Assembly (NCBI GenBank): GCA_024699595.1 | Contig: JAILPG010000345.1 | Span: forward strand, 1 to 13,923 | DNA length: 13,923 nt | DNA from: Lachnospiraceae bacterium | Lineage (GTDB): Bacteria > Bacillota_A > Clostridia > Lachnospirales > Lachnospiraceae | Direction: 5' to 3' | Shown here: piece by piece, positions 8,008 through 13,923 of the stretch | Layout of the letters: the number at the start of each line of letters is the position of its first letter | Numbering within the stretch: position 1 is the stretch's first letter | Notes under the pieces: generated by a model | Seen by the model: only the letters and a program-made list of their open reading frames with translations | The model's database searches: none | Told to the model about the DNA's origin: nothing | Position numbers and translations under genes: made by a program

Positions 8008-9885
8008 ATGAAAAAGAACACGATCGTATTAAGGCTGTTGGTTCTGTCTGTTATCGCAGGCGTCCTAGTGCTCTGCGGCTGCAAGAAGGCATCCGCTGCG
8101 TCAGAAAAGGATGAAACAAAGGTTGAAAAGACCGTAGCTGACACCGACACCAAAGCGGATACCAAAGACGATACCAAGGCAGAGGAAAAGAAGACAGAAG
8201 AGAAGACGGAAGAGAAGACGGAAGATGCGTCCGATAAAAAGGACACTTCTACAAAGCCCGATTCCAAGGAAAATCTTGTCGGCGAGTGGATATATGCATA
8301 CTGCATTTCACATTCTGAGTCGGGTGATGAGAGCTGGGATTATTTTGATCTGGCTGCCGATTATGATTATACGGAGGGAATCTACCGTATAAGGGAAGAG
8401 AACGGAAAGTATATCGCGGATCATAAGCTTGAAGCCATGGAGAGTCTTACCAAGATCATCGGAGCTGAGCTTAAAATGTCAAACGGCGCCGCTTATGACG
8501 GATGTGACAATACATCATGGTATGCAGAGATCGAAGATCCGTTCAAGCAGGAAGAGGATATATACAGCAACCAGAGGCTGACTCTTTCAAAGGACGGAAG
8601 ACTTCTTGATATATGGACATATCACGAGGATGCGAGCGAGGATTCAGAGGAGTACAACTCACAGTACATAGAAGTATATTTAAAGAGCGATGATCCCCTT
8701 CTTAAGAATCCTGATGATCTCAGATACTTTAATACGGTTGAGGTATCGGATGTAACCGATTTTGCAAATGCGATCCAGAATAACACGAAGATCATCCTTG
8801 ATGAAGGTGAGTATGATTTTTCCAAGATCGATCAGAGTAAGCTCGATAATGAAAATATCACTTCCGATTACAGAGAATGCGTGATAAAAGGCGTATCAAA
8901 TCTCTGCATCGAGCCCAAGGAAGGCGCAGATGTCCTTATAAGCGTTGACGAGGCCTATGAGCCCGTTTTGGCTTTTGAAGAGGGTGATCATATCACTATC
9001 AAAAACGTTACGGCCGGACATAATGTGGAGCCCGGATACTGCAGCGGATGCGTATTTGAGTTTAACAGCATCTCTGATCTTAAGGTTGACGGCTGCCATC
9101 TATATGGCTGCGGAACCTACGGAATAGAGGGTGTAGGCCTATACTCTGCAGAGATCACAAACACCGAGATCTACGAATGTACCTATGGTCTTGTGGATCT
9201 GAGGAGTGCAGGAAATGTTACCTTTAAGGACTGCGAGATGAGAGATTCCAAGGATATGTCAATGATCGTTCTCTCGGATGTCTATAGTATCCTGTTTGAG
9301 AACTGCAAGTTCCATGACAATAATTCCATGTCCTATGATACCTGCTGCTTTGTAGAGCTGCTTGATTCCGAAACTGAAGATGTTACCTTTAAGAAGTGTG
9401 AGTTCAAGGATAATGAGTACTATACCTTCTCAAATGTTGAGGTTACGCTTGAGGACTGCAAGACCGACAACAACAAGGCCGGCTATAATGATGCCATGAA
9501 GAGAGGCCAGTCAGATACACAGACCAAGGATGGCATTGTTGAGAAATACGAGGCAGCACTCGAGGCTCAGAAAGAGATCGATGAGAAATACGATGACGGA
9601 ATGCTCGATCAGCAGTCACTCAACAAGCTTGCCGAGGATGAATATGCTATGTGGGATGAGCTGTTAAGCGATATCTGGAGCTATCTTGAGATCAATCTTG
9701 ATGATGACGACATGGACAGCTTAAAGACCAAGCAGAGAAGATGGATCATTCAGAGAGACAACGATATCAAGAAGGCTACCGAAGGCTTTGACGGCGGCAC
9801 GATGTTACCGATGGTTGAGAACGGTGCGGCTGCTGCAGCTACCAGAGGCAGGGTAACGGAGCTGATAAACAAGTATTTTAAGTAA
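8008..9885 (+). CDS. Lipoprotein with beta-helix and LprI-like (DUF1311) domain
   Basis: A predicted surface lipoprotein of 625 residues; specific function unknown. The start is ATG 8008 because AGGGAGGG (7995-8002) lies 5 nt upstream and the signal peptide follows at once; an ATG at 7948 would add 20 charged residues ahead of it. The signal peptide MKKNTIVLRLLVLSVIAGVL ends in the lipobox LCGC with lipidated C25. Residues 30-88 are a Lys/Glu/Asp/Thr-rich linker. VGEWIYAY at 91 opens a region to about 240 that could be a lipocalin-like barrel. About 241-490 repeat coils such as VTFKDCEMRDS, ILFENCKFHDN and VTFKKCEFKDN, typical of right-handed parallel beta-helices (pectate-lyase superfold). 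From about 512, KQRRWIIQRDND and GGTMLPMVENG match the LprI N-terminal/DUF1311 pattern, known from lysozyme inhibitors. No catalytic pectinase residues are recognisable, so ligand binding or adhesion is as likely as enzyme activity. Confidence 0.93.
   Translation: MKKNTIVLRLLVLSVIAGVLVLCGCKKASAASEKDETKVEKTVADTDTKADTKDDTKAEEKKTEEKTEEKTEDASDKKDTSTKPDSKENLVGEWIYAYCISHSESGDESWDYFDLAADYDYTEGIYRIREENGKYIADHKLEAMESLTKIIGAELKMSNGAAYDGCDNTSWYAEIEDPFKQEEDIYSNQRLTLSKDGRLLDIWTYHEDASEDSEEYNSQYIEVYLKSDDPLLKNPDDLRYFNTVEVSDVTDFANAIQNNTKIILDEGEYDFSKIDQSKLDNENITSDYRECVIKGVSNLCIEPKEGADVLISVDEAYEPVLAFEEGDHITIKNVTAGHNVEPGYCSGCVFEFNSISDLKVDGCHLYGCGTYGIEGVGLYSAEITNTEIYECTYGLVDLRSAGNVTFKDCEMRDSKDMSMIVLSDVYSILFENCKFHDNNSMSYDTCCFVELLDSETEDVTFKKCEFKDNEYYTFSNVEVTLEDCKTDNNKAGYNDAMKRGQSDTQTKDGIVEKYEAALEAQKEIDEKYDDGMLDQQSLNKLAEDEYAMWDELLSDIWSYLEINLDDDDMDSLKTKQRRWIIQRDNDIKKATEGFDGGTMLPMVENGAAAAATRGRVTELINKYFK
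8191..8226 (+). repeat. Three tandem 12-bp repeats coding K-T-E-E
   Basis: Three near-identical units, AAGACAGAAGAG, AAGACGGAAGAG and AAGACGGAAGAT, encode KTEE-KTEE-KTED in the linker of the lipoprotein (residues 62-73). The preceding segment has similar Asp-Thr-Lys repeats. Such runs are prone to copy-number change, so the linker length may vary between strains. Confidence 0.85.
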
Positions 9886-9888
9886 TAA

Positions 9889-9980
9889 GAGTATTTGAAA
9901 GTACCGCAATCCCTGATGTACATTCGAAAATTCGTGCAAGCACGATTTTCGATGCACATTGAGAACACTTTCAAATGTTT
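9889..9980. repeat. Long imperfect palindrome, possible small mobile or REP-like unit
   Basis: The outer arms ATTTGAAAGT (9893-9902) and ACTTTCAAAT (9967-9976) are perfectly complementary over 10 bp and extend to 9889/9980 with G-U pairs. Inside, 9916-9937 pairs with 9940-9959 as a long hairpin (inner TCGTGC/GCACGA and CGAAAA/TTTTCG blocks, one mismatch, two bulged T) around a CAAG loop. No other copy exists in this window, no T-run follows it, and I see no clear target-site duplication. Terminator of the lipoprotein gene, protein-binding operator or MITE-like repeat are all open. Confidence 0.7.
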
Positions 9981-10006
9981 ACAATGTGACATTTTTGTAG
10001 TATAAT
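9978..10006 (+). promoter_or_regulatory. Strong sigma-A promoter for the HExxH protein gene
   Basis: TTTACA at 9978-9983 (5/6 of -35), exactly 17 nt, then the perfect -10 TATAAT at 10001-10006. The predicted start near 10013 gives a leader of about 30 nt before GTG 10044. The first three bases of the -35 lie in the extended right arm of the upstream palindrome, so the two elements may interact. Confidence 0.85.
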
Positions 10007-10043
10007 AAGAATACGAAGTTCGGTTCGGAAAGGAGGGATTTCT

Positions 10044-10589
10044 GTGGCAGCTGTTTCAGGTTATGGTATGAATTACGCGTTGAATGCGTATAACATGGGA
10101 ATGGGACAGATGGCAAGGTCAGGCTATGTCGGAACAGGCATGCAGACCGGTCAGGCCGGAAGGCAGGAAGGTGCCGGTGCCGTAAAGAATCCCGGCGAAT
10201 CGATGCAGGTCGCACCCGGCAGAAAATCTTCTCCGGCAGACTGCGAGACCTGCAGAAACAGGAAGTATCAGGACGGTTCCGATGAAATGGTATCCTTCAA
10301 GTCGGCGGCCCATATTTCTCCCGAAGCATCCAGATCAAGGGTAATGTCCCACGAGATGGAGCATGTGGCAAATGCCTACGACAAGGCGGCGGAGAAGGAC
10401 GGAAAGGTGCTGCAGGCAAGCGTTAAGCTTGAGACCGCGATCTGCCCCGAATGCGGCAGGTCATATGTGTCGGGCGGAGAGACCACCACGAGGATCCAGT
10501 ACAAAAACGAAGATAATCCCTATATGAAGGATGTCAAGGAAAAACAGGCCCAGGCACTTCGCGGCATGAATTTTGATTTTGCGGTATAG
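10044..10589 (+). CDS. Small HExxH putative metallopeptidase-like protein with two CxxC pairs
   Basis: A 181-residue protein of unproven function. It starts at GTG 10044, with AAGGAGG (10030-10036) 7 nt upstream. The N-terminal 60 residues are Gly/Met/Ala-rich, with no signal peptide or membrane helix. The conserved core begins with CETCRNRKYQDGSDE (67-81), then SFKSAAHISPEA (84-95) and SHEMEHVANAY (102-112). HEMEH (103-107) is an HExxH zinc-protease motif. CPECGRSYVSGGETT (134-148) follows; E146 could serve as a third zinc ligand, and the two CxxC pairs could bind a second, structural zinc. I recall similar proteins in Clostridia, and the HE-H plus GGE layout recalls SprA-related putative metalloproteases, but I cannot confirm membership. 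It is transcribed alone from its own promoter, with a terminator-like hairpin downstream. Substrate and activity cannot be told. Confidence 0.9.
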   Translation: MAAVSGYGMNYALNAYNMGMGQMARSGYVGTGMQTGQAGRQEGAGAVKNPGESMQVAPGRKSSPADCETCRNRKYQDGSDEMVSFKSAAHISPEASRSRVMSHEMEHVANAYDKAAEKDGKVLQASVKLETAICPECGRSYVSGGETTTRIQYKNEDNPYMKDVKEKQAQALRGMNFDFAV

Positions 10590-10672
10590 GGAAGCATTTT
10601 TTAACGGAACGATCAGAAAAAGGAAATATGACGAAAAGTTAGATCATCTGTCATTAACAAAAGATTAAACGG

Positions 10673-10714
10673 CTCAAGGTTGGAGGATCATCCTTCAACC
10701 TTGAGTTATGTTTT
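10673..10714 (+). terminator. Likely intrinsic terminator after the HExxH gene
   Basis: CTCAAGGTTG (10673-10682) pairs perfectly with CAACCTTGAG (10696-10705), and the stem continues inward with GGAGGAT/ATCCTT through one G-U pair to a tiny loop, about 14-16 bp in all. It is followed by the U-rich TTATGTTTT (10706-10714). It lies 84 nt after the stop of the HExxH gene. The interrupted U tract makes it less than ideal. Confidence 0.6.
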
Positions 10715-10776
10715 GCACACAAAGTGTAAAGACGTGCCGGCATGGCTGACTGAACGGGACAAAACATAAAGGCACG
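10706..10776 (+). ncRNA. Candidate structured leader RNA before the DUF975 gene
   Basis: TTATGTTTTG (10706-10715) is perfectly complementary to CAAAACATAA (10760-10769). Within the enclosed loop, CGTGCC (10733-10738) is complementary to GGCACG (10771-10776), one base beyond the outer stem, so the two helices could form a pseudoknot or act as alternatives. A small ACAC-AAA-GTGT hairpin (10717-10727) lies in the loop. The structure ends 45 nt before ATG 10822. It matches no riboswitch class that I recognise. No convincing promoter is visible upstream of it. Confidence 0.35.
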
Positions 10777-10821
10777 CTTTGAAAAGTATCCGCACAGAAA
10801 ATGCGGGGTCAGGGAGACATC

Positions 10822-11685
10822 ATGAAAAAACCGATACGGGAGATAAAATTCAATGCAAGAAACCGTCTCGAATACAATTATCCGAGACTTGCGGGAGGCT
10901 GTGCCCTTGTGGGGGTGATAACGTTCACCGCCCTTTTTATAGTATATGTCATACAGGTACTGAACATGGACCTGCCCTCAGTCCTTAATGCGATGTATTC
11001 GGGAGATCCCAAGGCTTTAGCGGAAATAATAGATACAATGTCTCGGGACCTCCTCTATAATGCTATAACTTTTATAGCACTGCTCATCGCATCGGTTATA
11101 ATAGCGCTTGCATCCACGGGCTATACGAAGACGATCCTCAATGTATCCAGAGGAGGAAAGCCCGATCTTATGGATCTTGCCTTTCCGATAAAGAATAATC
11201 CCGACAAGATCGTGATACTCTCGCTCATCCTGTTTGCGATAACACTGATACAGGAGCTTCCGGGACTGATCAGGACATTTACGGGCGGACAGGCTGCGGG
11301 CTCTGTTTCAGACGCAGTTTCGGAAGCGGACCCGTTAGCTGCAGCAGACGCTGTTTCGGCTGCAGGCTCGGTATCTTCAGGCGATGTCGTGATGCTTGTA
11401 GTGGAAATTGTCCTGATGATCGCGGTCATCGCCGTTAACATCTATTTTTCCCAGGCATCATATCTGTATCTTGACGATCCGGAAATGCCTGTAAAGGAGC
11501 TTATTACTGAGAGCGTGGAACTTATGAAGGGAAATGTATTCAGGTATATCCTGCTTAACTTAAGCTTTATACCGTGGTACATTCTCAGCATGTTTACTTT
11601 CGGAATAGGATTTGTCTTCGTAGTACCCTATCACAGCATGGCGCTCGTGGTATTCTACAGGGATCTGCGCGGGGAGTATGCATAA
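10822..11685 (+). CDS. DUF975 family integral membrane protein
   Basis: A 287-residue polytopic membrane protein of unknown function. The start is ATG 10822, with AGGGAG (10811-10816) 5 nt upstream; the in-frame ATG 10801 has no ribosome binding site and would add only MRGQGDI. The opening MKKPIREIKFNARNRLEYNY and the ending LSFIPWYILSMFTFGIGFVF...PYHSMALVVFYRDLRG are the conserved ends of the DUF975 family. Hydrophobic segments lie at about 24-46, 79-100, 129-148, 188-209 and 240-280. Between the third and fourth lies an Ala/Ser/Gly/Asp-rich loop (about 155-187), which looks low-complexity compared with the rest. A candidate structured leader precedes it; tex starts 69 nt after it. No catalytic motif is visible. 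Confidence 0.9.
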   Translation: MKKPIREIKFNARNRLEYNYPRLAGGCALVGVITFTALFIVYVIQVLNMDLPSVLNAMYSGDPKALAEIIDTMSRDLLYNAITFIALLIASVIIALASTGYTKTILNVSRGGKPDLMDLAFPIKNNPDKIVILSLILFAITLIQELPGLIRTFTGGQAAGSVSDAVSEADPLAAADAVSAAGSVSSGDVVMLVVEIVLMIAVIAVNIYFSQASYLYLDDPEMPVKELITESVELMKGNVFRYILLNLSFIPWYILSMFTFGIGFVFVVPYHSMALVVFYRDLRGEYA

Positions 11686-11754
11686 AGTTAGCTTCTGGGC
11701 CATGCTTGGGTATTATATAAAAAGATATCATATTATTTTACAGGAGTATTAAAA

Positions 11755-13923
11755 TTGAACATTGCATTAAAGATCAAAGAAGAACTGAACGTGGAAAAAT
11801 GGCAGGTTGAGGCCGCCATTAAGCTTATCGACGAGGGGAATACGATCCCCTTTATCGCAAGATACCGTAAAGAGGTCACGGGCTCGCTTGATGACGAGCA
11901 GTTAAGAAACCTCTTTGAGAGACTTACCTATTTAAGAAACCTTGAAGAGCGTAAGGCTGCGGTACTTGCAAGCATCGAGGAACAGGGAAAGCTCACCGAT
12001 GAGCTCAGGGAAAAAATAAATGCCGCAGAGACCCTTGTGGTCGTTGAGGATCTGTACAGACCCTATAAGCCCAAGAGAAGGACAAGGGCAACGGTTGCAA
12101 AGGAGAAGGGCTTAGAGCCCCTGTCTGAGATTATCCTTAAGCAGGAGACCGAAGTACCTATCGAAGAGCTTGCAAAAGAATATATTGACGAAGAAAAGGG
12201 TGTCGGTTCGGTAAAGGAAGCCATAGAAGGCGCAATGGACATCATCGCCGAGCTCATATCCGATGAGGCTAAATACCGTGAATATATAAGGACGGCCACC
12301 TTTGAACAGGGAAAGATCATATCGGCAGCAAAGGATAAGGAAGCACAGTCCGTATACGAAATGTATTATGAATTCGAGGAGCCTGTATCAAAGATCGCGG
12401 GCCACAGAGTACTTGCGATCAACAGGGGCGAGGCCGAAAAGATCCTTACCGTAAAGGTATCCGCGCCCATCGAGCAGATCATAAGATATCTGGAAAAAGA
12501 AACCATAGTGTCCGATAATCAGTACACATCCGGGATCTTAAGTGCAACGGTAAAGGATGCCTATGACAGACTCATCGCACCTGCAATCGAGCGCGAGATC
12601 AGAAACGAACTGACGGAAAGGGCAGAGGACGGAGCCATATCGGTATTCGGAAAGAATCTTGAGCAGCTCTTACTGCAGCCGCCTATCGCAGGACAGGTGG
12701 TGCTTGGATGGGATCCTGCCTTCAGGACGGGCTGCAAGCTTGCGGTAGTGGATGCGACAGGAAAAGTACTTGATACGACCGTCATTTATCCTACGGCACC
12801 GCAGAACAAAGTAGAGGAAGCAAAGAAAACAGTCAAGGCACTGATAAAGAAATACGGGATCACTCTTATTTCCGTAGGAAACGGCACTGCTTCAAGAGAA
12901 TCGGAGCTTATCATCACGGCAATGCTTAAGGAGATCGACGAGCCCGTTAAATACGTGATCACCAACGAGGCAGGAGCTTCGGTATATTCGGCGAGCAAGC
13001 TTGCTACCGAGGAGTTCCCGAACTTTGACGTGGGTCAGAGGAGTGCGGCTTCCATCGCAAGGAGGGTACAGGACCCGCTTGCCGAGCTTGTAAAGATCGA
13101 TCCCAAGTCGATAGGCGTCGGGCAGTACCAGCATGACATGAACCAGAAAAAGCTCGAGGATGCACTTACCGGCGTGGTAGAGGACAGTGTCAACAAGGTC
13201 GGAGTGGATCTTAATACGGCATCGGTATCCCTGCTTGAATACATATCAGGAATCACCAAGGCAGTTGCAAAGAATATCGTGGATTACAGGGAGAAAAACG
13301 GCAGGTTTAAGGACCGTAAGGAACTATTGAAGGTTGCAAAGCTCGGCCCCAAGGCTTATGAGCAGTGCGCGGGATTCATGAGGATCACCGACGGAGATAA
13401 TCCTCTTGATGCTACAAGCGTACATCCCGAGTCCTATGAGGCTGCAATGAAGCTTCTTGAGATCTTGGGCCTTAGCTTTGATGATCTTAAGGAGATACAG
13501 AAGGCAAACAGAGAGGCCGAGGAAAGAGGAAAGAAGGCTGCAATGGCAGGAACCTCAAAGGACGGCGGCCGTGATCAGAGATCAGGCATGGGCGGTAACG
13601 CAAAGCTTTCAGGCCATGGCCGTGACAGAAATACTCCGGTCGTAAGAAATACAAATACCGCAATGGGTCAGGCACTTTTACAGGCCATGGGAGGCGTGTC
13701 GCTTGACGATGCCTCTGAAGGATCTCATGCGGGAAACGGATCACGAAACGGGAAGGCTGATAACGGAAAGGCGGCAGGCGGGCGAAATACCGCAGATGGT
13801 GCAAATACGGGTGCAGGTCAGTCCGCAAAGACCGGTTCCCTTGAAAAGAGGATAAAAGATAAGAAGAAGCTTGCAGAAGAGCTGTCGATCGGAGAGATAA
13901 CCTTAACAGATATCATCAAGGAA
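11755..13923 (+). CDS. tex: Tex family RNA-binding transcription accessory protein, 3'-truncated
   Basis: Tex is a conserved nucleic-acid-binding protein linked to transcription. The frame runs uninterrupted from TTG 11755 to the window edge, 723 codons, with no stop; the C-terminal S1 domain should lie beyond. TTG is chosen because AGGAG (11742-11746) lies 8 nt before it, no ATG occurs in this frame after the DUF975 stop, and the resulting N-terminus (MNIALKIKEELNVEKWQVEAA) aligns with Tex starts. Landmarks: NTIPFIARYRKEVTG (29-43) in the Tex N domain; a YqgF/RNase H-like domain from about 313 with GWDPAFRTGCKLAVVD; GQYQHDM and NQKKLEDAL; helix-hairpin-helix motifs at about 487-545; and NPLDATSVHPESY (549-561). 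Residues 585-700 form an unusual Gly/Asn/Ala/Arg-rich insertion, after which the family pattern resumes (KKKLAEELSIGEITLTDIIKE). Confidence 0.95.
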   Translation, partial: MNIALKIKEELNVEKWQVEAAIKLIDEGNTIPFIARYRKEVTGSLDDEQLRNLFERLTYLRNLEERKAAVLASIEEQGKLTDELREKINAAETLVVVEDLYRPYKPKRRTRATVAKEKGLEPLSEIILKQETEVPIEELAKEYIDEEKGVGSVKEAIEGAMDIIAELISDEAKYREYIRTATFEQGKIISAAKDKEAQSVYEMYYEFEEPVSKIAGHRVLAINRGEAEKILTVKVSAPIEQIIRYLEKETIVSDNQYTSGILSATVKDAYDRLIAPAIEREIRNELTERAEDGAISVFGKNLEQLLLQPPIAGQVVLGWDPAFRTGCKLAVVDATGKVLDTTVIYPTAPQNKVEEAKKTVKALIKKYGITLISVGNGTASRESELIITAMLKEIDEPVKYVITNEAGASVYSASKLATEEFPNFDVGQRSAASIARRVQDPLAELVKIDPKSIGVGQYQHDMNQKKLEDALTGVVEDSVNKVGVDLNTASVSLLEYISGITKAVAKNIVDYREKNGRFKDRKELLKVAKLGPKAYEQCAGFMRITDGDNPLDATSVHPESYEAAMKLLEILGLSFDDLKEIQKANREAEERGKKAAMAGTSKDGGRDQRSGMGGNAKLSGHGRDRNTPVVRNTNTAMGQALLQAMGGVSLDDASEGSHAGNGSRNGKADNGKAAGGRNTADGANTGAGQSAKTGSLEKRIKDKKKLAEELSIGEITLTDIIKE

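Noticed and set aside
7908..8306. 132-residue minus-strand frame over the lipoprotein start
   Set aside because: Its Ser/Val/Phe-rich run is the antisense of the Lys/Glu/Asp linker repeats of the lipoprotein; no gene-like motif.
10801..10821. Earlier in-frame ATG for the DUF975 gene
   Set aside because: No ribosome binding site precedes it, while AGGGAG lies 5 nt before ATG 10822 and the DUF975 N-terminal pattern begins there.
10779..10988. 69-residue + strand frame overlapping the DUF975 start
   Set aside because: Out of frame with a well-supported gene, and no ribosome binding site or recognisable motif.
11701..11754. A dedicated promoter for tex
   Set aside because: AT-rich -10-like strings occur (for example TATCAT at 11726-11731), but no -35 at suitable spacing supports any of them.
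11755..13923. tex as a pseudogene because no ATG or stop is visible
   Set aside because: TTG with a well-spaced AGGAG explains the start, the frame is intact for 723 codons, and the stop is simply beyond the window.

Overview
The window looks like a chromosomal segment of a motile, Gram-positive anaerobe of the class Clostridia, most likely Lachnospiraceae. The grounds are protein resemblance (DUF975 membrane protein, the CETC/HEMEH/CPEC protein, SecA and RF2 types), strong AGGAGG-type ribosome binding sites, AGA/AGG arginine codons, a mid-range GC content and a chemotaxis receptor. This placement is inferred from recalled family resemblance, not from a search. All supported genes lie on the + strand; I found no tRNA, rRNA, CRISPR array, insertion sequence or phage gene.

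Layout. 1-1431: the 3' part of a methyl-accepting chemotaxis protein, closed by a good intrinsic terminator. 1441-5299: a promoter, a short leader with an imperfect tandem repeat, then secA (preprotein translocase ATPase) and prfB (release factor 2) 18 nt apart, the widespread secA-prfB pair. 5392-7892: hom and lysC, the homoserine dehydrogenase and aspartokinase of the aspartate family pathway, each with a strong ribosome binding site; lysC carries a convincing internal in-frame start for a separate regulatory subunit. 7902-9885: a hairpin, then a lipoprotein built from a charged linker, a possible barrel domain, a cysteine-laddered beta-helix and a C-terminal LprI-like (DUF1311) domain. 9889-10589: a long imperfect palindrome running into a near-consensus promoter, then a small GTG-started protein with an HExxH motif and two CxxC pairs. 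10673-10776: a terminator-like hairpin and a second complementary pair that could form a pseudoknotted leader. 10822-11685: a DUF975 membrane protein. 11755 to the window end: tex, started by TTG and cut off by the window edge. It is easily missed by an ATG-to-stop ORF scan.

Functionally this is mostly housekeeping: protein export, translation termination, amino acid biosynthesis and Tex, with accessory cell-surface and membrane genes between. I see no defence system, biosynthetic cluster or mobile element. The points most worth a second look are the internal lysC start, the modular lipoprotein, the palindrome at the 9978 promoter, the structured leader at 10673-10776, the long disordered insertion in Tex and the zincin-like protein.
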